Shown piece by piece: positions 31,801-43,646 of a stretch of 64,000 nt of DNA. The position numbers and the translations under genes were made by a program. Positions within the stretch are counted from its first letter, which is position 1. Every line of letters starts with the position of its first letter. The stretch is from Heracleum sosnowskyi (Eukaryota > Streptophyta > Magnoliopsida > Apiales > Apiaceae). Under the pieces are notes generated by a model that made no database searches, was not told the origin of the DNA, and was given only the letters and a program-made list of their open reading frames with translations. Location: positions 114,749,111 through 114,813,110 of the forward strand of contig CM061244.1 in assembly GCA_030848705.1 (NCBI GenBank). The letters run 5' to 3'.

Positions 31801-33375
31801 GATTGATTTTAGAGATTGGTCCACAGATCCTCTTGCAACTTCAGAAAAAGTTGGTTGATGGCCCAACAAATCACTTAACAAGTGATGGCCACCAGCTTCA
31901 GAGTGGGGCTTCCCCAAGATAAGAGTTGGAGAATCAGGAATAGATGAATGGATCATGTCCACATCTAAAGACTGAGTTGGTGAATTTGATGGAGATAGTT
32001 CAAGGTTGATGTTTAGAGAATGTGACTGTAACCCCAGAGTAATAATAGGGGTTACATCAAACTGAATTTGTGAAACTGGAAGTGTTGCTTCCAGAGTGTG
32101 TGCATCCTGTGTACCCTTGGATTTTTGCTTCACTCTCCTTTGGTATTGGGAAAATGTAGACTGTGGGCTTGAAGTGTCCCTTACCCTCTTGGAGTGTGCT
32201 CTTGGAGGAGAGCTTGTTTCAATAATCACATCCTTTTGGGAGGATGCAACTAGACTTGTGTTTAAATCCATTTTACTCATTGTGCCTTATTGGGAAGACA
32301 CAATGGGGCTTGGTTGGGACACACTATCCTTTCCTTCCTTATTCTTGGGGTTTCTTTGATGTTCACCCCTTCCCTCACCTCTTACAGCTCCAGAATCAAT
32401 CCCCTTAGGTTGTGAAGTAGTTTTTGCAACAGGTGCCTTTTGAGAAGCACCTGAGGTTGGCTTTGAGGATTTCTTAGATTTAGGTTTTGCTGCTTGGGCA
32501 GGAGCCTGTTGGGACACAGCTATAGACTCCATAGCAACATTGGTAGGGGAAACAATAGAAGTAGCAACTACACTAACAGGGTTAGAAGAAGTTACCTCAA
32601 TGATGGGCAGATACACCACTGGGACATCACCATTGTGGTTAAGTCTCAGGATATCTGTCAAAACCCTCTTCTCTTGCACAAAACACTCAAACCTGGAAAC
32701 AGGGTTAGAGATAACTAATGGTGCTGGACTAACATGGTTAGCCAACATCATCAGAAACCTAGCATAATAGATATTCTTTTTCCTATTTGCCTTATCACCC
32801 AACTTAGCACCAATTTCATACATAAGTTGGGTGCTAAACTTATAATATCTATCAGTTAGGAGCATGGTTAAGAGAATTAACATGGAATTAGTTAATGCAT
32901 CAAAATTACTAATTTTGCCAGAAAATACCTTTATGAATGCATCAGCTAAATAACTGTATTCTCTAACCAAACCTCTCCTAATAATCTTACCCAAATTATC
33001 AGTAGGCAATGAGTAGTTTATAGAATTTAGAATGTTAACCATTTCAGTGTATGTAGGCAAAGCATTACAGTTATTTTCAGGAATACGTAGACATGCTTGC
33101 AATACATCAGAATTAACTATATACTCATTACCTTGGATGGTGAATTGCAAAGTGCAATTTGTCCCACTATACTCACATGAGGTCCAAATCTCCTCGATTA
33201 TCTCATTGTAGAGTGGTGTAGAGTGAAACATTTCATAGCTCAACTTGCAATTCTTCATGAAGTCCATCATCTTGAAAAAGATGCTGTTCGAGCTTTCCTT
33301 AACAACAAACGGGATGGAGTTGTTTTTCTCATAGATAAACCCTCCAGCAGACATAAGCTTGACTATGGGTGCCAT
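28891..33375 (-). pseudogene. Copia-2 ORF3 (one frame of about 1,495 codons, two nonsense codons)
   Basis: Three open blocks (33375-32287, 32280-30622, 30600-28891) are in one frame, so only two point breaks, a TAA at 32287-32289 and a TAG at 30622-30624, interrupt a single long protein. The N-terminal domain (about 1-270) has the pattern LREYSYLADAFIKVF...KNIYYARFLMMLANH and matches the N-terminal domain of copia-3 ORF3. Then come Lys/Pro-rich and Ser-rich disordered regions, a coiled coil (HLLTVSKMNRFF region), the DDNKKGEKS block, a basic patch (RKSVRQPKARAKR), and a weakly related C-terminal domain. No transmembrane segment is convincing. Confidence 0.82.
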
Positions 33376-33916
33376 TGTTGAGTGTAGAAAAGCTTCGAAC
33401 TGAATTGCTTGTTAGAGAGAAGAAGAAAGAAAAGCCTTTGGAATTTTTGAGAACAGGTAAAAAAGAATTAAAGAAAATAGAATTTCTTAAATACTCCCCC
33501 AAAAATTCTCAGAAATTAAATCCAACAATCAATGTAAATTACTGGATTGGCTTAAAAAATATAACCGTTACCTTTAAAGTATTACCATGATTTATACTTA
33601 CAGGGGTGTATGTATAGATCGTGGTAACGGACGTGTCAAATTTCAACGGTTCAGATTAATTGCGCTAAATCAACGAATCAGGATTGGGCGGTTAACGTCC
33701 CGTCTTATTTCGTTGATAAAGCTGCGTTTCGTTGATATAAAAGAGCTATCAACGAAACACCCAGAAAAATGCTAAGACTGTCAACGAAATGGTTCATTTC
33801 GTTGACATAGTAATTTTGACTTGGACAAAATTTTACTTTTTCCTGAGAAAATTAATTCACAGAAAAACATAGCAAATTTCTGGCTGCATTTTAACTTGTA
33901 AACATCTCAGAAATAA
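33376..33916 (-). promoter_or_regulatory. Copia-2 pol/ORF3 gap: probable internal promoter and motif cluster
   Basis: On the minus strand a TATTTAAG box (33493-33486) sits beside GGGGGAG. It is followed after about 30 bases by a CT-rich leader (TTTTCTTTCTTCTTCTCTC) that runs to the ORF3 ATG at 33375. The pol-proximal half (33670-33815) holds six copies of the CGTTGA(T/C) motif in both orientations. Copia-3 has the same arrangement. This suggests that ORF3 is made from its own transcript. Confidence 0.5.
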
Positions 33917-36900
33917 TTAAGAGAAATTTAGCATACCTAGCTCACTTACTAATCTTGAGAATGTTGATTCATCAAGTGGCTTGGTAAAGATGTCTGCAAG
34001 TTGTTGTTCACTTGGAACAAAATGTAACTCCACAGTACCATTCATAACATGTTATCTAATGAAATGGTACTTGATGTCAATGTGCTTGGTCCTTGAATGC
34101 TGCACTGGATTCTCAGTAATGGCAATGGCACTAGTGTTGTCACAGAAAATAGGAATGTTCTCAACTCTTATTCCATAATCAAGTAGTTGATTTTTCATCC
34201 ATAAAATCTGTGCACAACAACTTCCAGCTGCAATATACTCAGCCTCAGCTGTGGAGGTAGAAACTGAGTTTTGTTTCTTGCTGAACCATGAGACAAGCTT
34301 GTTTCCTAAGAATTGACAGGTGCCTGTTGTGCTTTTCCTGTCAATTTTACATCCTGCAAAATCTGCATCTGAATAACCAATTAGTTCAAATCCAGATTCT
34401 CTAGGATACCAAATGCCAAGGTTTGGTGTTCCTTTGAGATATCTGAAAATTCTTTTAATAGCAACTAAATGGGATTCCCTAGGATCAGCCTGAAATCTAG
34501 CACATAGACATGTAGCAAACATAATATCAGGTCTACTAGCTGTTAAATATAGAAGTGAGCCTACCATGCCTCTGTAACTTGAAATGTCCACAGATTTTTC
34601 CTTAGTATTCAATTCAAGTTTGGTGGCAGTAGGCATGGGAGTTTTGGCAGGAGAGCATTCCATTAAGTTAAATTTCTTTAATAAATCATGAATATATTTT
34701 GTTTGACTAATGAAAATGCCTTCATTAACTTGCTTCACTTGGAGACCAAGAAAGTAAGTTAATTCTCCCATCATGCTCATTTCATATTTACTTTGCATGA
34801 GCTTGGCAAACTTTTGACAAAGTTTCACATCTGTAGACCCAAAGATTATGTCATCTACATAAATTTGAACAAGTATAGTAGAGCCATTCACAATCCTGTG
34901 AAACAGAGTTTTATCTACAGTACCTCTAGTGAAGTGATTCTCAAGGAGGAACTGTGAAAGTGTGTCATACCAGGCTCTAGGTGCTTGTTTCAAACCATAG
35001 AGTGCTTTGAGGAGGAAGTATACATATTCTGGAAACTCATCATCTTCAAAACCAGGAGGTTGACTTACATACACCTCCTCTTCCAATTCCCCATTCAGAA
35101 AAGCACTCTTCACATCCATTTGATAGACTTTGAAATTGGCATGGGCTGCATAGGCTAGGAAAATCCTTATTGCTTCTAGTCTTGCAACAGGAGCAAAGGT
35201 TTCATCAAAATCAATTCCCTCTTCCTGTGAATAGCCTTTTGCAACCAATCTAGCTTTGTTCCTTGTGACTATGCCATTTTCATCCATCTTGTTTCTGAAC
35301 ACCCATTTTGTGCCTATGACACTCCTGTCCTTAGGCTTGGGCACCAGCTTCCAAACATTGTTCCTCTCAAATTGGTTTAGCTCCTCTTGCATAGCTAAAA
35401 CCCAATCTGGATCTAGAAGTGCATCCTCAACTTTCTTTGGCTCATCTTGAGACAGAAAGCTGCTATATATACATTCCTCTTGAGTTGCTCTTCTAGTTTG
35501 GACTTTTGAAGAAACATCACCTATAATAAGTTCAAAGGGATGATCTTTAGTCCATTTCCTTGAGGGAGGAAGATTTGCTCTTGACGAGGTAGCTTCATGA
35601 TCATGATTGCCTTGATTGGATAATTGTCCTTGAGAAACTCCCCCTGAGTTTGTTGTCCCTAATTGATCACTTCTAGAAGCATTTCTGTGACTGTCAACGG
35701 TATGACCATTTTGGCTGTCAACGAAACGCTCATTTTGACTGTCAACGAATCCTCTATTATGACTGTCAACGAAATGACCATTTGGTCTGCTAGCAGCTAT
35801 TCTTTTCAATCTCAATGAAGCAACTTCATCTTCACTGCTGCTTTCATCTGTGCTAGATACAACAACTTTAGGCTGTTTCTCAGTAGCCTTAACATGATTC
35901 ACTTGATCTCCTTCCTCATTTTCAAAAGAAAGACTTTCATGGAAACCTTCATCACAGAGACCTTGAATTTTGAGATCATCAAAAACAACATGTACAGATT
36001 CCATAACAATGTTGGTTCTGAGGTTATAGACTCTGTAAGCTTTCCCTGCTAAATATCCCACAAATATTGCTTCATCTGCCTTTGCTTCAAATTTCCCCAA
36101 ATGCTCAGCTTGATTCCTCAAAACAAAGCATTTGCATCCAAAGACATGAAGAAAATCCAATAGTGGCTTCTTTCTTTTGAGTAGTTGATAAGGGGTCATT
36201 CCCTTGGACTGATTAATCAAAGAAATATTTTGAGTGAAGCAAGCTGTGTTAACTGCCTCAGCCCAAAAATAAGTTGGTAACTTTGATTCATCTAGCATTG
36301 TCCTTGCAGTTTCAATAAGTGTTCTGTTTTTCCTTTCAACTACACCATTTTGTTGTGGTGTCCTTGCTGCTGAAAACTCATGCAAAATACCATTTTCTTC
36401 ACAGAACACCTTCATGCTTGAATTCTTGAATTCTGTCCCATTGTCACACTCACACCTAATCCTTCTTACTTTGAAATCAGGATGATTGTTTACCATCTTG
36501 ATGTGATTGATAATGATTTCACTTGCCTCATCTTTTGAGTGTAAAAAGAAGGTCCATGTAAATCTAGAAAAATCATCAACAATCACAAGACAGTATTTCT
36601 TCTTTGAGATAGACATGACATTTACAGGACCAAACAGATCCATATGAAGTAATTCAAGCTGATGGACAATTGATGACTCTGTCTTGCTTTTGAATGATGC
36701 CTTCTTTTGTTTCCCTTTTTGACAGGCATCACACAAACCATCCTTGGAGAACTCCACTTGTGGAATTCCTCTAGCAAGATCTTTCCTCACCAAATCATTC
36801 ATAACTTTAAAATTCAGATGAGATAATTTCTTGTGCCATAGCCAACTTTCATCCTTGCTTGCCTTGCTGAAGAGACAAGTGATGGTGTCTGGACTTGTGC

Positions 36901-37294
36901 TACTAAAGTCAGCAATGTACACATTCCCTCTTCTGAATCCAGTCATTACCACATTGTTGTCTCCTCCTTTAGAAACAACACAAGCTTCTTTAGAAAAAGT
37001 AACTAAAAATCCTTTGTCACAAAGTTGGCTGATACTAAGCAAATTGTGCTTAAGACCATCCACCAATGCAACCTCATCTATGATGACATTCTCTTTTGAA
37101 ATCAAGCCATATCCCTTAGTGTAGCATTTGCTGTCATCTCCAAAAGCAATACAAGGGCCAGATCTTTCCTGAAACTCTGTGAGCAGGGTAGAATCACCAG
37201 TCATGTGTCTTGAACAACCACTATCCAAGTACCAAAGATTCCTTTTGTCTCCCTGCACACAACAAAACCAAATCAAGTTGATTTTGGTACCCAA
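33917..37294 (-). pseudogene. pol: Copia-2 Pol (protease, integrase, RT, RNase H), one late nonsense codon
   Basis: The polyprotein is open from 37294 to 34052 and has every core motif: WYLDSGCSRHMTG protease, WLWHKKLSHLNF and CDACQKGKQ zinc region, DNGTEFKN, NGVVERKN, FKVYQMDVKSAFLNG, YVDDIIFGS and YSDADFAGC. A TAA at 34052-34054 cuts off the last 44 residues, after which the frame stays open to a natural stop at 33917. Just before DNGTEF the integrase has two extra residues (CECDNG). The integrase-RT linker contains repeated VDSxN units encoded by the element-specific motif. An acceptor-like TTTTGTTGTGTGCAG precedes the protease. Confidence 0.9.
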
Positions 37295-37339
37295 GTTTCC
37301 TTGGGTCCTGTTTTTTTAGCCTTTGCTTTTCCTTTTATA

Positions 37340-39736
37340 TCATTTTTGCTCAGATTGATTTAAATCAATCTTTACCCTTGGTGTTGATTTCTGAGGGTTG
37401 CTCACATTTTCATTCACAGCATGCATAGTTGGAGGAACAAACATGTTATTCATATTCCATGGCATTTGTGGCACATTAAACATATTCATGTATGGATTAG
37501 GCACAAATGGCATGCTGGCATATGGATTTTGAAATTGTGCATATGGAGCAAACATGTTAGGCATAACAGGCATTGTAGGCATAGAACCATTCATTGCAGG
37601 CTTAGACATTTTCACTTTAGTAGTCTTCTTAACAGATTTGCAGTTAGTAGATAAATGACTAACACTTCCACAATTGACACATGTCTTTCTAGGAGCATAT
37701 TTATCAGGTGTGTAATTGTTGTGTTTGTTAATCCCTACTTTGCCATTCCTGTTATTCTTTTTATTTCCCTTAGCCTCAACTTGAACATTCTCTAACTTAT
37801 CTTTCAATTGCTTGTTGGACAAGTGACCTACATTGGCTCTCTCAACAGGCTTCTCAACTTTCTTTGATTTACTAGACTCACCTTGAACAAAGTTCTTGGT
37901 GACAGGACCATACTTGTTATTAAGTCTAGTGAGTTCTTCTCTTCTTTTCTCTGTCAACGAAACAACCTGATCGGTTGATGGTTCATCTGTCAACGAAACA
38001 TTGCATTCCGTTGACATATCAACCTTCAACAAATGATCATTGTTGTTTGTTGACTCTGTTTCTGATTCTAAGGTTTCACCAACATACCCTAGCTTCTCTT
38101 TGTTCTTTTTCCATGATTGTTCACAGAAAGATTCCATACCTTGAACATTAATGATGTTGTTAGCAACATTCCTGGCATCTTTCCATTTAGCAATCACACT
38201 TTGTTCTATTTCAAGTTGTGTTTTAAGAATTTCTTCCCTTTCTAACACGTTCTCAAGTTCCTTCTTAGCATCCCTACTAACACACCTCATTTTCTCAAAT
38301 TCAATGAGCTGTGCTTCTAACATTGCATTTCTATCACTTAAAAGCAGATTAGACTCTTTTATTCTTGAATTCTCTTTGGTAAGTGATTTAAGAGTAACAC
38401 GCAAGTTATATAGTACAGTAGACATTTCATTTACTGCACTATCGCATTCCTCTTTAGAAAGCTCAGAAAGATTATTAATTGTTACCTGGTTGCTTGAGGA
38501 GCTTGCTTCCTGCTCATGATTGTTAGCCATAAGAGCCAAGTTGACATACTCAACATCATCATCAGAATCTTCACCATTACCAGCCCAATCATACTCCTGA
38601 GACATGAAAGCCTTTTCTTTTTGCTTGAGAAGTTCAAAGTATTTCTTTTTATAATCAACAGGCTCAAATTTCCTGTTGCCCTTCTCAACCTTGGGCTTTC
38701 TGCAGTCCCCAGCAAAGTGACCAAGCATTCCATAATTGAAACATTTAGATTTAGACTTTTCAATCCAGTTACTTTTACTGGGTTGAAAGTCTCTCCTTGG
38801 TGGCCTAGCTTCTGAGTTTCTCTTGAACTTGAACTTAGAGAATTTTCTTGACAGAAAAGCAATGTGTTCATCAATCTCATCTAAGTCATCCAAGTTGACT
38901 GGTTCTGGTTCTTCTTCTTCTGTCATCTTGCCTTTACCCTTGCTAACATCACTCCTACAATTAGCTCGACTAGTTGTGGCCTTTGCAGCTTCTTCATTGT
39001 CATCTTCCAGTTGGTTCACAGATGCAATCAATGCAATAGATCCACCTTTCTTCTGTACCTTTTCAATTTCTTCATCTTGCTCCATTTCCAACTCATATGT
39101 CTTCAAGGTTCCATAAAGCCTTTCAAGAGTGTAGTCTTTGTACTCTTGAGTGTTTCTGAGAGAAACAGTCATAGGCTTCCATTCTTTTGGAAGAGCTCTA
39201 AGAAATTTAAGGTTTGAATCCTTGGTTTGATAGATCCTCCCATACAACTTTAATCCATTCAAAAGCTTCTGAAACCTACTAAACGTGTCATTTAGGGTTT
39301 CACCAGCTTTAAAATGAAAATGCTCATATTGTTGTATGAGGAGCTGCATTTTATTTTCCCTAACTTGCTCAGTTCCTTCACAGAGAGTTCTAACAGTGTC
39401 CCATACTTCTTTGGAGGTTGTACAGTTTATGACATTGTCAAACATCTCTTGCTCCAAACCATTAAACAGAATGTTCATGGTTCTTTTATCTTTATGGATT
39501 TCTGCAACATCTTCAATAGTCCATTCTGAGACAAGTTTTGGAATTTCCCCATCAGGAGCATCATCTGGCACTCCAACTCTAGATGCAAACTTCATGGGAA
39601 CGTGTGGACCTTTCTCAATGCAGTCTACATACCTCTCATCCATAGACATGAGATGTAAATGCATCTTTACTTTCTAGTGAAAGTAATTGTCCTTATCAAG
39701 AACTGGTATCTTTACACCTGCATCATTCTTCACCAT
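37340..39736 (-). pseudogene. gag: Copia-2 Gag, early nonsense codon and degenerate zinc knuckle
   Basis: The first ATG after the PBS is at 39736-39734. A TAG at 39676-39674 follows after 20 codons, in the conserved segment before KVKMHLHL. The rest is open to 37340. The UBN2-type gag domain is clear (TSKEVWDTVRTLCEG). The first zinc knuckle reads CFNYGMLGHFAGDC: its second cysteine is a tyrosine, so it should not bind zinc. The second (CVNCGSVSHLSTNC) is intact. The C-terminus is rich in Met, Pro and Asn (MPNMFAPYAQFQNPY). Near its end the frame differs from that of the TWVPK block which normally closes these Gags, so a small indel is likely. Confidence 0.85.
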
Positions 39737-39786
39737 GGTTACTGTTTTTCGTCTTGATCTTTAAACTTCTTGTTTGTTAGAAGCTT

Positions 39787-39800
39787 GCTCTGATACCAAT
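39787..39800 (-). promoter_or_regulatory. Copia-2 primer-binding site
   Basis: ATTGGTATCAGAGC on the minus strand directly follows the 5' LTR end AACA. It is the tRNA-iMet type site. Confidence 0.93.
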
Positions 39801-40749
39801 TGTTAATTCCAAATGACCTAACAGAATTGTAGAAGGGGGGGTTGAATACAATTACTTGATATTTCTCAAACTTAAAAACAACTTACAAATTAAAACTGAA
39901 CTTATAAAATAAAAACCACAAGCACTTAATAATTTCAGTTGGATTGTTTGATGATCCAACTGAAGTGATTTTTATTGCGGAAATAATCTGTGATACAAAA
40001 GTACACAGCTGCTCAGTTACAATAATGTAGAGAAGAAAATGCTCTCAAAAATAGCTAATACAATCTATTTGTTTTTCTTCTCTTTTTAACGTAACTGTTA
40101 CACTTGGTTATATAAACCCAAGTTTACAACTCTATTTTTGGCTACACTAAAAGTACAATAAGTAACCGCCAATAGTTTTCTTTTCATCCCTTTGTCCAGT
40201 GGTCCTTGGAGATATTTGCTTTTGTCTTCATGCTTATTATGATCACTCCCAAGAGCCCAATTGGAAACTGGGATGTTTCCTTATTCCCCATGTCCATTTT
40301 AATGGTTTCCAATGCAAAGTACACTTCCACATCACCTTTAGATCTGTTCAGTAAACTGTCACTATCACTTTGTCAACTATTCAGAAAAGCAATAATGATT
40401 CATTGATAGCAGGGAGATGTGTTTCGTTGATAGCTTTATTCTTCATTTCGTTGATGAGTAAACTCCATACCGTTGACAGAGTAATCTTCATTCCGTTGAC
40501 ATGTCTTCACTTAGGCAAAATTACAAGGCAGAAGATATTTACAATTAACCAACCTATTTTGCCTATCTAGTACTTAGTCAACCTGACTTAGAAAACCTAT
40601 CCAATATCTACAATGAAATGCATATCAAACTAGAAGTATTGTACAGTGCAATTGCTACATCACTCATTTCGTTGATGAGCTTCCTGTCAACGGAATGCTG
40701 CAAAGCATGCCATTTCGTTGACAGCTACAAAATGACTTTACAAAAATTC
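39801..40749 (-). repeat. Copia-2 5' LTR, main part
   Basis: This is 949 bp of the 995-bp LTR. The remaining 46 bp are at 52532-52577, beyond copia-3. The break is at AATTC, which copia-3 duplicated. Confidence 0.94.
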
Positions 40750-41245
40750 TGTTAGATATAATTGCTGACGTTTGTTCATCAGTGTTTAAGCAACAGGTGA
40801 TCATCGGAGTTTACATTGAAGCCAGTCAGAGTTTGTTAAAGTCTGACGTGGTGATAGTTGAATTAGCTGTCGGTGCTGAATTGAATATTCTAGAAGCAAT
40901 ATATTCTGAAGATGAAAAGAAGCAGAATATATTGATACAGCTAAGGAAACGGAATAGAAGATAAGAAGCAATCCTTGATTGATATGAATTGTATAGCTAA
41001 CTTATAGGAATATCAATTAGAGATGGATTGTATGTAGCTGTGTAATATATAAACACAAATAGGTTATCCCTAGAAGGGATGCGATTATTGATATATTATT
41101 CTTGTAACCTAGTAGCTCTTTGTGATTCATTAACATCACTAAGAGAGAATTATTTAATATAATTCAGTTTGTTGATTTATAAACTTGTGTTCTTGATTGT
41201 TATTCTAATACATACTTGATTATATATTGTGTATTCGGACTAACA
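40750..41245 (+). repeat. Copia-3 5' LTR
   Basis: This 496-bp LTR has a TATA-like AATATATAAACAC (about 41043-41055). Its first 110 bases contain CATCAGTGTTTA, CATCGGAGTTTA and GTCAGAGTTTG, inverted forms of the internal AAACTCTGATG motif. Confidence 0.94.
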
Positions 41246-41247
41246 AT

Positions 41248-41260
41248 TGGTATCAGAGCC
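41248..41260 (+). promoter_or_regulatory. Copia-3 primer-binding site
   Basis: TGGTATCAGAGCC lies two bases after the LTR and is complementary to the tRNA-iMet 3' end. Confidence 0.93.
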
Positions 41261-41308
41261 AAGGCTGTTTAATATATACAGTTTTTCGATTCAAACACAG
41301 TAATAATC

Positions 41309-43636
41309 ATGTCTGAAGAAAATCAAGCTCCTCCCAAGGTTGAACAGGTTAAACCTAATTCTGTGAGTCGGTATGAAACAATCAGGGTTCCAATTCTCAG
41401 GCCAGTAGAGTATCCAATTTGGAAGGTGAAGATGACCATGTTTCTGGAGGCTACAGATCCAGAATATCTTGACAGAATCAATGATGGTCCTCATATGCCG
41501 ACTAAATTGTCTCCTGTTGTTGATGGTCAAGAACAAAAGACTGTTCCAAAGGAAAAGAAAGATATGACTCCTGAGGACATCTCATCAATTGCAAAAGATG
41601 CAAAGGTTAGACATCTTCTCCACAGTGCTTTAGATAATGTTATGTCTAACAGAGTAATTGGTTGCAAAACTGCAAAAGAAATCTGGGATGCTTTGGAAGT
41701 CAGGTGTCAAGGAACCACTGCTATAAAGAAAAACAGGAAAACAATACTCACACAGGAGTATGAGCACTTTGATTCAAGACCTAATGAAACCTTGACTGAG
41801 ACTTATGACAGATTCTGCAAACTATTGAATGATCTGTCTCTGGTTGATAAAGAATATGAGCTTGAAGAGTCAAATCTCAAATTTCTCTTATCCCTACCTG
41901 AAAGATGGGATTTAAAGGCGACAACAATCAGAGATAATTATGATCTTGCAGATACAGATCTTGATGAGATCTATGGATTGTTAAAGACTCATGAACTTGA
42001 GATAGAACAAAGAAACAGGAGATCCAGCAAGAAGACAAAATCTGTTGCTCTCAAAGTTGAGGAGAAGCCCATCAAGAAGGAATCATCAAGGAAGAAAGCC
42101 AAGGGAAAGGCTTTAGTCATTAAATCTGAAAGTGAGTCATCAAACTCTGATGATGACTCAAACTCTGATGAAGCTTCTGACTCTGAGGATGATGAAGAAC
42201 AGATGATGCAAATGGCTGCATTGATGGTGAAGACCTTCAAGAAGATGGGATTCAAGAACTTCAAGAAAGCAAAGAGATTCTCAAGGAAAGATTCAAACTC
42301 TGAAAGGAAAAGTTTTAGAAAGTCTGATGGAAGGGAGACCAAGTCTGGCAAGAAGGATAAATCTGAAATCCAGTGCTACAAGTGTAAGGAGATGGGTCAC
42401 TATGCCCCAGAGTGCAAGAAAGGAAAATCTGAGAAAGCACTCATCTCTAAAGGCAAAGATTGGGCAGATACTTCAGACTCTGATGATGGAGTAAGCTATG
42501 CTCTTATGGCAACTGTCAAAGATGAGACTGAATCATCTGAAAATAAGGTACCCCTAACTACTTATGCTTATGATACTGATAATATATCTGAGTTAAGAGT
42601 ATATCTGAAAAGCGTTCATGTTAGTTATAGGGATCAGACTTTAGAGAATGAGAGAATTAAATCTGAGAATCTTAGCCTTAAAGATAGAAACAAGTTCCTT
42701 TAAGGAGAACTTGAAAATATGAAGCAGATTCAAAAAGAAAGAGATGATGCTGTTTATATTGAACAGGAGTTGACTAAGAGATATAAGCAGCTAGAATCAG
42801 ATCTAGAAAAAGAAAAAAAAATAATCAAGACTTGGACAAACTCTGGAAGAGACACTCATCAAGTGTTTCAGACAGATTCTGTAGGTTTAGGCTATTGTGA
42901 AAATGATGAACTTAGGTTTAAAGACAAGGTTAAGGTTAAACCACAACTTAAACCTGTGAAATTTGTTCCAGAGTCCACTAAGTTAAAATCTGTTGTAGTA
43001 AGAGAAGCTGATATGGAATCAGATGAAACCTGTGAAAGACAGGAAAATATTATAACAGAAAATCTTATGGAAATAGAAGCCGTTAGAAAGCCAGTAAAAA
43101 CTTGTGAAAAACAGGTTAATGTTGGCTTAATGACAGGAAAACAGTTCAATCATAAGCTCAAAGAAGTAAAGTCTGTCATGAAACCAAAAGGGTCCAAGAA
43201 GAATAGGAATGGAAAGATAGGCATAAATAAAAGAAATAATCATTTGCCTACTGCTGCTGCTCCAAGGAAAACATGTTATAATTGTGGTAGTACTAACCAT
43301 CTTGCTAGATTTTGCAATAAGAACAAAGATATTAATTCTTTACCTTCTACATCAGGAGTAAAGAATGATTATGTAAGGGTTAAACCACAGACTTTATGCA
43401 CACACTGTGGGAGCACTTGGCATTCTATTTATACTTGTCAGAGTTATCATGCTATTTATCACAACTACTATGAGCTAAAACCCAATCTGAAGTGGGTTAG
43501 AGCAAACTCTGCAAGTGTAAAGTCTGACAATGTTAGTTTAAACTCTGTTGATAGTGATTCCGCTGTAAAAGCTAACAATGTTAAGAAAGGCAAAGGATCC
43601 AAGCAAGTCTGGATCCTTAAAACTAACTCTTTGTAA
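41309..43636 (+). pseudogene. gag: Copia-3 Gag, one nonsense codon
   Basis: The ATG is at 41309. The UBN2-type domain (YPIWKVKMTMFLEA, KEIWDALEVRCQG) resembles copia-1 closely. Zinc knuckles are CYKCKEMGHYAPEC, CYNCGSTNHLARFC and CTHCGSTWHSIYTC. A TAA at 42701-42703 interrupts the coiled-coil region, after which the same frame continues to 43636 and closes with the conserved KQVWILK block. The Ser/Asp-rich region (about 42120-42190) is encoded by repeats of the element-specific motif. Confidence 0.88.
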
Positions 43637-43646
43637 TTGGTTGTGA

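Noticed and set aside
30622..33375. Three separate genes in the copia-2 3' half
   Set aside because: The three blocks share one frame and are separated only by single stop codons, so they are one interrupted ORF3.
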